Below are positions 34,171 to 44,900 of a stretch of DNA of 64,000 nucleotides, one piece after another. Position 1 is the first letter of the stretch; the number at the start of each line of letters is the position of its first letter. The notes under the pieces are model-generated. The model made no database searches, had not been told where the DNA came from, and saw only the letters and a list, made by a program, of their open reading frames with translations. Source of the stretch: Parelaphostrongylus tenuis (lineage: Eukaryota > Nematoda > Chromadorea > Rhabditida > Metastrongylidae); contig JAHQIW010000383.1 in assembly GCA_019055375.1 (NCBI GenBank), positions 1-64,000 on the forward strand. The letters run 5' to 3'. The translations under genes were made by a program, and so were the position numbers.

Positions 34171-34796
34171 AGGTGAGAGGAAGTGTAAAAAATTAGCACA
34201 TTTTTGGAATATGATTTCCGGTGCCATTTTCGATGGAGCTGTTTTGGGACTGGTTGATCTAAAGGATAAAAAACTAGAGCTACCTTCATTTTGGTTCTTC
34301 TCGCATGGATTTTATGTTTCCTAGCAATTTGGTCAATAACTCAAAGCATTTCTCTGTCTCATTGTGTGTGGAGCAAATGACAAGACAGTAATCTATACAT
34401 CTACAGTTCAGTAATGGCTAGTGCTGATAGGTATCTCCAGTACACATCTAGTATCGGTAGCAGTGATCAAAATCCCACCTAACACTATTAGATGGTACTA
34501 GTTTGCAACCACGTGTATAATCGTCTATACGGAGCAGAAAATTTGATAATTTGTATTAATCTCAAAGACAGTCGTTGCGCCAGTTCGATATGATTCATCA
34601 CATCTCTTGTAAAATTGTGGAGGGCAAACGCTTGACTACTTGGCCGGAACGCCTTCACGAATTGTGTAGACTTGAGCACATATCCCAATCGTTTTTTCTC
34701 GCGATTGTCGTCCACGGTTATGGTTTCATTCCAACATGGCGGCTGGCAAGAATTTTATACCGTGATCTGTAAGATATCAGCAGCCAACTTCACTGA

Positions 34797-36000
34797 TTAA
34801 TGCTTATTATGGGCACGCTCGCCCAACGCGTAGGTGGTGGTCTTCGGGGCGGTGTGTTCGCATGGAATGCATTTTACAGTCCCTTTAATCCATCTATCGT
34901 TTGACCTTCTTAATATATGATCGGCCCATCTGAGTTTCACTATCGATGTGTATTCTTCTGAACCGGGTAAATGAAGTAGTTCCACAGATCTAAGCCGAGC
35001 AAGGCTCGATGATTTGGATGCCGAATGAGGTTCAAAAGAGATTTTTTGAGCTTTCTGTGAGTCGTTCACAGTAGTCTTGACTTGGTCGAAGTATCAGCCC
35101 ACGTCTCTGCTTCACAGCAAAGAGCTGGGAGGACTGTTAAGTCGAAACTGTTGGCATGTAGTTTTGGGAGAGTTATTTGTCGATGGTTTCTTTGAAAGGC
35201 TGAAATGCGGCCACGCTGCTCCCTCTCTCATTTGTCAAGTTCTTTCCTTCATGTTCTTCTCCAAATTCAGTGACCCCCAGCGTACACGTACGAGGTGGTC
35301 TTCGTAATCGGTAAACCGCCCAGTTCGATTTGCTCGCCATTGCGTCATTGGTATTTCATTGACTGAGTCTTCATGCCACATATGCGTAGTCCAATCTTCT
35401 TTTCCACTTTGTAAATTCCGTGAGCACCGTCTTCCGTTCACTGGTACTTTAGGGGTCAATGAAAAGCTATATTTTCGTGATGAACTTGTGATATCAGCCT
35501 GATAGAGTCTTAACGTAAGTTGGATCTACTCCATGATCAACAAGCGCTGATAGGACAACGTTCGCATCGTCGATATAAAGTCCTTTTTCTTAGTTGGTTA
35601 AAGTTAGGATTAGAGGCAGATGGTATTCACAACAAACTTCTATAATCCTCGGCAGGGTTTATCTGTAGTCCATGTGGTAGGACGTTGTCAAAATCCTGCT
35701 TGTTTAATTGGTAGTGCCTCGCCAAAAGCTTTGAATATGCGTAAAAAGATAATCGCCGTGAAGACCTTGTGAGGTACACTTAACAAGGAAATCGGGCGAT
35801 AGTTATAAAGATTCCTTCGGCTTTCCTTTTTCGTAAGATGACGGCGCGCGACTTCTGCATTGATCTGGTAATTTTTTTCTTTGAAGGCAAGATATCATAT
35901 GTGCGGTGGGAAGTACATCTAGATTATGGCCTACAGCTCTCAGAATGTCGAGAGTGATGTTATCTGGTCCTGAAGCTGTGCCGTTTACCATACTCTCTAT
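34797..36000 (-). mobile_element. RTE-type LINE fragment, antisense
   Basis: The - strand reads, from 35991 leftward, NGTASGPDNITLDILRAVGH, NYRPISLLSVPHKVFTAI, ALVDHGVDPTYVKTL, the region QWRANRTGRFTDYEDHLVRV, HEGKNLTNERGSSVAAF, and finally KLRWADHILRRSNDRWIKGT at about 34930. This is the RT finger, palm and C-terminal order of the RTE elements at 5.6 and 23.8 kb. Multiple stops and deletions, and no FADD motif found. It belongs to the same broad family but is a separate insertion in the opposite orientation. Confidence 0.8.
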
Positions 36001-36131
36001 AGCATTTCGAACTTTCTAATGTAGAGTCATGCACTGTTTTTTCTGCAGCGTAGACTTAAGGGTCCGAGATGGAGATGGCGAAACTGAAAAGATAAGCATA
36101 GAACTTTTTCCTTCTCAATTCCATATCATGT

Positions 36132-36548
36132 TGATAATCACTATAATCAGTGCAATCACACATGGGGACGTTCAAATGGACGAAGCGAGTAAATCACTAT
36201 AATTACAGCTTTTATAATCACTATAATGACACAAGAGAACGAATACTTTGACATGACGAGTGACTCACTACAATTACAGGTTTTGTAATCGCTATAATCG
36301 CTCTCAGCGTTTTTATTCAAAAGAAAACATTATAAAGACGGATCAATAAAGCGTCAAAAATAATCACTCAGAATAATGGATATATTGAAAAAACAAGTAG
36401 TCCACAACAATTACAGGTTTTATAATCACTATAATCACACAGGAGAGCAAACACATTGGCAAAGCGAGTAATTCACTATAATTACATGTTTTTAATCACT
36501 GTAATCACACAGGAGAACGAACTCATTGACAAAACGAGTAATTCACTC
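36132..36548. repeat. Diverged tandem repeat, about 70-78 bp period
   Basis: Five units start with AATCACTATAATCA or variants at about 36134, 36212, 36288, 36424 and 36494 and carry ACACAGGAGAACGAA, GACAAAACGAGTAATTCACT and ATTACAGGTTTT. The third unit has a 60-bp insertion. Non-coding. Confidence 0.75.
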
Positions 36549-37269
36549 CATATCTGTATAGAAATGGAAATTTATCGACCAGAAAATAAGGAAAATATTC
36601 AGTGCGAGAGCAGAGGACGAACAGTAATAACAGAAAGATTTTCAAATTAGAGGTCATCAATTTCACTCAGAAGCCTAGAACTTTGGAGTGTAAAACAATC
36701 GAGACATTCTGGATATATTCAGATTTAAAATGTAGCGCACTGAGTAGGCTTCCAATAACCGTGATCTCGCGCAGTGTCTAAAGGATGATCCTTGAACATG
36801 GGAAAGGGGTTTTATCCTCTCTTGTAGATCCTATGCAGCTATTCTCGATTGACAAGCGAAAGTTGAAGAAATGCTCAAATAATGAGATCAAATCAACTTG
36901 ACGTTAACACGTGTCAGAAAAGGATCAGTCCGGCAGTTTCATTCGAACTGAAAAAAATGCAAAAGTGAATTACAAAGAAACGCACAAGACTCCACTCTCC
37001 GCGTTGAAATGGCAAAAAAGGAAACTCTATAACTCTGCTGCTGTGGAGAAGATGCGTTAGAATTTAGCGCAGCAATCACTGTAATTATGAAACATATGTC
37101 CTAACGCCATTGTTAAACATTAGGCTTTACTGCTACCTAATTTGAAAGTATAATAAATGAAAGGAGATTTCAATAGGTTGTAGAAAAAGGTGTGCCGTAT
37201 TTAAAAGTGGGTAAAAAAATTTATTTGTTCACCATTTGAGTCTAGAAAAAAGAGCATTGTTTGCCATTC

Positions 37270-37600
37270 TTTTGAAGAATGTGTCAAATCGTCATTGAAT
37301 CACAATCAAACTCTTCAGCCAGCATCCGGCAAACTCAGCGATGGACCTTATTTAATTCGGCTCACAACTTTGGCTGTCGACTTCTCGTAGATGTCCCTCT
37401 CTTGGTTATTGGTCAATTGATCTCATTCTTTACGGAACATCTTGAACGAACGCTGAGCTGTACGAACTTCGCAAATATCGTCACCATACGTCTTGCAGAT
37501 ATGTCGACAAGCCTCAGAAGCGTAGAGCCGAATTTGTGGTGGAAGTTTCGCAGAGGACGATTTTTTCATTGGAGATCCATTCTGAAGGCTGCATAGACAA
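37270..37600 (-). mobile_element. Mariner N-terminal fragment
   Basis: The - strand at about 37530-37430 reads ASEACRHICKTYGDDICEVR and TAQRSFKMFRKE then a stop, the first helix-turn-helix of a mariner transposase. The remainder toward 37279 is broken. The family differs in wording from the copies at 30.0, 57.1 and 60.4 kb. Confidence 0.6.
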
Positions 37601-37609
37601 ATGATATAT

Positions 37610-38235
37610 TGTTCAATGCACATGCTTAAAACATATGTGTAGAAATTACTCACTGAGGAGATACGACAGAACTTTTTCTAAGTCCCATTAAAAGGAAATC
37701 CAAGAGTTTGATGATTTTTCCTTCTTATTGAGTATCAATGGCTTTTGAAGTCATAAAGAAAAGTCTCGGAGCCTTTCTGACAACTACGAATTTCGGCTTT
37801 TTCGTATGTCCTTCTTTGTTCCTACTCAGGTTGCAATAGCTTAGCTGGCGCACAGGAAGTTGGACTACATTTAGTTATCTCCTTTTAACTCGTTATAAAA
37901 TGAATTGATGAAGAATTGTTTTTGTAATTTTTGTTAACTGTGGTGTGCGAGCTGTCATCAACAAAAATTGAAAGAACTGTTATTTCAAAGTCAACGTGTC
38001 CTTTTTTTTTCTAATCACTACGAATGTGACACGAATTTTCTCACCGTTGAGCGTTGTGTTTTGAACGAGTCCTTTGTGTCTTAATGAAATGCAGCAGACA
38101 CAGAAAATTTACGCGATTTATACTACAAACAATAAATATTTTGCTTCATAAACAATTATGACAGCGAATTTGCATATTTTGAAAGGAGTACACCGTTACA
38201 ACGTTTAAAAGGAGCGATTCCCACCCGTTGGATAT
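37610..38235. other. Upstream region of the CAP gene
   Basis: AT-rich with no exon recognised. It would hold the promoter and trans-splice site of the CAP gene starting at 38239. I can point to no specific element. Confidence 0.35.
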
Positions 38236-38238
38236 CGT

Positions 38239-41200
38239 ATGCGCCCAGCAATGTTCCGTCTAACGCTGTTGGCATTTTATGGAACGGTCAGTGAGCGTTC
38301 ATACCATTCAGTTTGTACTTCAATAGTTATATAGAAAATGTTGCAGCTGTTCCGATCTTGCCTCGCCAGTGGTGGATATGAAAAACGTAAATGTTTGAAA
38401 TTTGCTCTGTGGCAATCTTTGTTGTAGTAAATTATCAATGACAATCTTAATTCAGCAAAAAGGTTACATCCTAATATAGATTATACAATGCATAATTGTC
38501 TATTTAAGCATTTCGATGCTCTACTTCAATAATGAGCGATGATACCAGACAGGGAGCACTCAATCTGATCAACCAAATCCGCTCACAAGTTGCGCTGGGT
38601 CAATTTCGAGCAATGAATCCTATGCCATCTGCTAGTGATATGTATAAATTGGTAAGTTTTTCGTATCTCAGCATTATATTATTTTGCAACAAATTCTATC
38701 TTTCCGCAAAAAAGTCTTTTTCACCTTAACATTCCTCAGAATGATGACTGATGCCTCAATATCGTCAATAAATTCGCCCACCACTCACAGAGCACCTGAA
38801 CGAAGTCTATCGAAATTCAGTCGGTAAACACAAGTCTGGCCGGTTTGCGCTGCTCAGATCTTCAAAAGATATCCTGTAAGGAAATCCAGAAATATGTACT
38901 TCACTAGCAAAGCAATATGTCAGTAACATAACATGAAGAAAAAGTACTAGAGTGAATTCCAAGGGAATACGAGTATCCTTTTGGACGGCCACCTAAGTGA
39001 TGTGCGGACGTGTTCGTGGCTAACTTCGCATCAGCAGATGACAACGAATTCAGACTTACAGACCGGGCCTTGTTGACATCGCCGTGTTTGGAACGGACTG
39101 GCATCACAGACAACTATTGCGCGGGAGAGACACGAATAATTATGCTGGACCCTACGATATCAGTTAGAACAGGTCATCGAAGTTTCCATTAAGTAAGAAA
39201 AAGTGTTAGGAATTTTATATTACGTTCACAAATAGCTTTTCTCATAAGTTTCAATTTAGCAAGTGAAGCTGACGTAAAAAATGCTTAGTGTTGCAGGCAT
39301 GGGACTGTAACCTGGAGAACATTGCTCAGAGAGTGATTCATGACTGCCCTGCACCTCCAAAATCTGCCAGAAATGCCATAAATTATGTATAGTGAGTTTG
39401 AAGACAAAAGTGCTCAAAATGTTTTCAGAATTTCCTCGCTTTTGTTTTCGCATTTTATGGTTTGAAAATTTAGCGTATCTCCAAAGACACCGCTAGATAA
39501 AGTCATTGAAACAGCGATTCCTAACTGGGCCGATGTTAGGAGCTACAACTGGCCAGACAACAGTATCTACAATGGAAATCTGAGACTGCTTTCTTTTGCT
39601 AACGTCAGTGCAGTCGCTAAGCGTTTATGAACGTTAGTTCCACAATAGGGCATTTATAGATGATTCATGCAACAACGACTGCTGTTGGCTGTTCCAGCAC
39701 TAAGTGTGGTAATCTCCTTGCAGCTGGATGTGTCTTTTCTCACCCGTGAGTGACTTTGAAAATATTATTTTTGAGCGATTTATGAGTGTGGTGGAGGTTC
39801 ATGTGGTTTTTGCTGTGTGGTCCCTGGATTTGTCTCAGGCAGTGACCCGATCGATATCTGAATATGGTTAGATTGTCCTTAGCGGTGCACTGACCTTTGT
39901 GCTGCTCCGGTCGAACTTCCGGGTTGCGACGACTTTTGCTTTTTGAAGTGGCTGGTTGCACTTCCAAGTTGCTACGGGCTGAACTTTGGTCTGTGTGACC
40001 GTGTCTTCTGCCAACTTGTCTCTTGTAACCGACAAGAGCACAAAGTTCAAATCGTTTATATGGGTTATACGAAACAATGTGGTGAAACCGAACAATGAAG
40101 TGGTACCACCAAACAATGCTGTAGTACCAAACAACCTATAATATACATACATTACTGTAATAATATAATAAGAACAATATATATACGATTGCGACATTTC
40201 GTTATATGAACATATGTCTGTTGAATGTGATGTATCGTCTTGTGGCGATAATATGGATAAGTGATCGTATTTGATGAGATGTATCGTCGTGTGACGACAC
40301 AATGAATGTTGTTATTAACGGAGCATGACTAGGCGGCGGAGCCCGTTTGGGATTGCTATGTTCGCCCCCAAGTAGAACACCGGAGGCGGGATCCAGTGGG
40401 TGAGTATATAGTGTTAGCAGTGGGGTCGATACTGATTATATATGGGCACAATCCCTTAACCGCGGTGATGGGCCGAGCATAGCCTAAGTGAGTTTGCTCC
40501 GCCACGTTAGTGATATGTTCCGCTCACAATTCTATTGAGTTCATCTGACAGTTGTATGAACTCAACCTTATGATACCAATTAGTTACATGATAACGAGAC
40601 TATGTGAGGAGAGCAATAATGAGTTGGCAATGAAATGAGGTGAGGTGGTCCGGGTGGCGTCAGACGACCGTTCGGATGATGCCCGTCGATCGAACTGCCT
40701 GTTGAGGTTGGTGGCAGCTGGGTGCCGCCCACGCCACATGGACCATTTTGTTTGAGGTCCTCGAACCTCTGCGGTAGCACTTGCTCTATTGGGTCGTGGT
40801 CCATCTGCGTTACCTAAATTATCATGTAATTCCCGAAAAGATAGCAAAACTCCGTTGGGAGGTTTGCTATATTCCGGCCTCGCGAAAGGATCATCTCCTA
40901 TGCTCAATGTCCGTGGGTCTATGAGCGTGATCATCGTGCCGTCTTGCATGTTCGAAGACGAGATGGCTGAATGAGAAGACGAGAGCTTCCCTGTAAAATG
41001 ATAGAGACCTGGAATTGACATTTAGGTTAACTGTGTAACTAACGGATCAAAGGAAATTGTGAGAAAAGATGTAAAAAACGGTAAAAGGAAGAAAAAAGAA
41101 GAATATATGTCTTTTGAATTGCTGAATTGTGGGGGACCTAATGGTAGGTGGCCCCAAGTTGTGGTGGTGTGTGAGTTAGGGAAACCGAATTATTATTTGA

Positions 41201-41920
41201 AGTGTATAATGGTTTCCAATTGGACCTGTCCTATATGTCCCACGACTGGGTCGGGAGTTGAATATGAATAGCCGCAAGCTGAGGTTGTTTTATTATTTTT
41301 TTGGTTTAATCAAGAAGATGCAGTTAGTCTTTGTAATTGATAGGTTTCCTCGGGCGGAAGTTATAGTTTCTGAATTGTGCTTCGGTCTCTTTTGACTTTT
41401 GCGTGGTTAATATGAACATGAGATGCTGCAATCTCTATTGAAGAGGTTGCATCATATTCGAATGTGTTGGAAACAGCTCTCCAACTTTCTGACAGTTGGC
41501 TAAGAAAGGAGGGTCCTTTCCACCGAGAATGCTGATTGAGTTCGGATCGATTAAGGCCGCGTGTGGCACAATCTGCCGCGTTGCCATTTGTTGTCACGTG
41601 GCCGAAGACGATCCGTGGTGTCATTCTATGTATGTGTTCGACGATTTTTTCTATTTCCATAAGTCGGTTGAGTACGAGACGCCCAACACTTGTTTGTGGC
41701 TTACGTCTTATCCAACTAAGAGTTAAGTGCTATTTCCGAATCGGAAAGAATAAAAATCTCGTGAATTCTCAGTGTTTTTTGAAGCTGTGTTAACACTGCG
41801 TTCGTTAGTCTAACTGCTAGGGTGACGGCACTTAGTTCCATTTTCGGTATGGTCATGGGAGATTTTAGTGAAGGCAACTTGCTTTTTCGCCATAAGAATA
41901 TTGACAGACTCCTCTAAACG

Positions 41921-41960
<40 letters not shown>

Positions 41961-44900
41961 TGCATGTTGCCATTGCTTCAGAGAGCTAGCATCTGCAAAG
42001 GTTACTAGGATATAGTTGTCGGTCTTCATGCCTATGTAGCGTGGTAGGGAAATAGAGAATCCTTCTATTGCCGCCCAAATATCAGCCCATTGTAGTGTAT
42101 CTTCGTCTTATAGTAGTTGGTCCCATCCGTATCCCCGTGACCATAAGAATCGCAAGAAAACTTTTAATTTATGAAGGAGAGGTAAAAGGAATCCGAATGG
42201 ATCGAATATGGAGGCGAGTGTACTGGTTGCTACTCTCTTAGTAATTTTTTGATGAGTTTTCGTATCGCATGATAGCTGTATGTGATCTAAATGGATGTCC
42301 CAGGGGATTCCGAGTGCTTTGGGTAGTTTCTCGTTTAATTTATCGGGTGCTGCTATTTGGGACATCAAGGTTGCATCATTTGAATCAAACTCGCAAACAT
42401 TTATGCTTAAGTCATTGAATATTTGCTTCAAACGTGAATAATTGCGAAATGATTCTTCGAGATTGTCAGCAGTTAAGATGACGTTATCAACGTATAAGTT
42501 ATTCTTTATTTCTTCCACTAATCGGGAGTCTTGTTCGTACGTGCTAAGATGGTAATGAATTGTTGCCGCTAATAGAAACGGTGATGCAATCAATCCAAAG
42601 GTTACTCTAGTAAAGCGAAAAATCTTAACGTTACTTGGGATGGGCGGTAATCTATGATTTTGAGGCCATAAACAACGTGTAGAATCACGGTCATCTTCAT
42701 GGAGACGGATCTGCAAAAATGCTCTCTCAACATCCGCAGTGAGGGCTATTTTTCCAAATCTGAAACGAAGGAGGAGTCCGAATAGCTCTGGGAGAATGAC
42801 GGGTCCACGATGCAATGCGTCGTTTAATGATAGTTGACCCTTGTAATGGGCGGATGCATCGGAGACTATTCTGAGTTTGGTTGTTGCCTTGTTAGGTGTC
42901 AGAACAGCTTGATGTGGCATGTAATGGACACGAGAATTGGGTGGAGTGTCATAATCATAGACTTCTTCCAAAATATTTGATCTGATTTGTTCATTAAATA
43001 TATCATTGTATCTCTCTAGATGGTTTTCGTTGTTTTTTAAGGATTTCCAAACGCTTACTAGTCTGTTGAATGCAATAATTTGTTATCTGGTAATGAGTTA
43101 CATGATTCTTTCCAAGGGAGTCGAACATAATATCCATCGATTCTTTTCTGGATAGTTCGATTGAAGTCATTCCAAATTTCTAGTTCGATCTGTTTCTTCT
43201 CTTCATTTTCAGAATTTCCAAATTCTCGTGTTCCGGCATATTCTAAGGTGCAAAAACTTTCCCATTTTTTTTTCTTGGTCATCATGTATGAAGGCCGTAT
43301 TAACTTGAGCTTGTAGAGTCCAACTTTGCTCCCACATTACAATGTCGTCATACTTGTCATTATTGTCCGAGATTTGTTGTTCTATTTCTGACTGCTGCAG
43401 TCCTAGCAGTAGGTTGTGGTCTTTATGGTACGACTGTGACGTCTCCTGGGATTTACCGGTTGGTAAGTGTCCAAGAGTTGTTGGGAGTAAATAAAGACCT
43501 GATGGTAATTGGATGAGAGGTTTATCTGTTTTCATCAAAGTCCAGAGTTGATCACATCCGAGAAGGATGGAGGGCTGAATGGGTTGTTGATTTCGATTGA
43601 TTTCAATTTGGATGTCATTTTCGCTTATAAACTTTAAATCTTCAAGAGTCATATTTGGCATTTGAATTGGTTTTGAAATATTGCTGTGGGTGTACAAATT
43701 GAGGGAAATTCTATTACCATCCTTGTCCCACGCGTCTATAGAGATCTTTTTTGACCAATGTTCTTGTACAGTCTGGGCGCCAAACGTGTTAAGGCGTAAC
43801 TTAACTTGTCCATTTACTTTTACATCTATTCTTGCGCAAGTTTCTGGTCGATGAAGAGAGTTCAGCGCCCGAATCGAATAAGACATGTATCTTTTGTAGG
43901 CGCTTGGATTGTGGATTTAGCACGGTGAGCTGTCCACTGGTCAGGGATGCTGGGCGTCCTATAGTCTGTGCTGGTGTTTATGTCTTCAGTCAAAGTTCGA
44001 TATCCGACTACGTTTACGTTGTTCGCGTTAGTAGGGCCTTTTTGTTAATGTCTGCTATCCCTTTTAGGCTTTATACTAGTTGTAGGGTTTTGATTAGGGG
44101 CGGCAGAAAGGCAGCATGACGTGTGATGGGATTTCTGGCAATTGCGGCAGAATGTCCCTCTGCACTGCGCTGTGGTATGTGTTGCAGATGCGCATATGTG
44201 ACATCGCTTGCTATCTCTAAGGTACTGATATCTGTCCTGCGGCGTTTTGTAACGATCACATTGGAAAGGGTAATGGTTGCCTCTACAATACATGCAACTG
44301 TACTTGGGAAACTGTGGTCTCCTTTGTTGGTTGGTGTTTTGTCTATAAGTTGTATAAGTTGAAGGGCGTGAATCGGGTTTACTGGCGGTTATGTAACGCG
44401 TTATGAATTCCTCATTGGAGATTGTCTCCTCTAAGGATTGCTGAAGCGACTGCATGGTAAACGATGAACCAGCTGTTGTTCCACTAGCCAATACTTTCCT
44501 TTGCGTTTCGGGTAGAAATTTGGTCAAAACTTTAGTATACATATATTGACTGTTGGTATACTCACCCTTTTGAGCTAACTGGAATAGTATGGCCTACACG
44601 TTTTCGAATAGTACCCTTTGGTCATTTATAGCGTTTGAGCGAAGCGAAGTTTCTAACTTTTGAAGCAGTTGGGCGATGAGTGCTTCTGGGTTTGCGTATT
44701 TGGAGGTGAGAGCATGTATGGCCTTTTGATAGTTATCACTGCTGATTTGGAACTTTTTAATGGCCTTGAGGGGCTTCCCCTTCAAAGAGTTAATCAAATG
44801 GTTAAACTTTTGAAGGTCTGATATATCTTGTGAATGTACGTTTGCATTGTAGAGTTCCCAAAAATTGTCCCATTCCCAGATGTCGCCATTGAACGTGGGA

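Noticed and set aside
38741..38810. A candidate second CAP1 exon (NIVNKFAHHS) after a TTCCTCAG acceptor
   Set aside because: It has in-frame stops, and the true next exon (AWDCNLENIAQ) at 39297 fits the family and the phase.
39010..39192. Cys-containing frame (TSPCLERTGITDNYCAGE) resembling a CAP hinge
   Set aside because: Lies in the intron between exons 2 and 3, has no matching splice sites and does not follow hinge cysteine spacing.
40584..40804. Open frames inside both LTRs (also 46334-46558 and 40302-39868/46056-45712)
   Set aside because: They occur in both LTR copies and match no known protein; LTR sequence, not genes.
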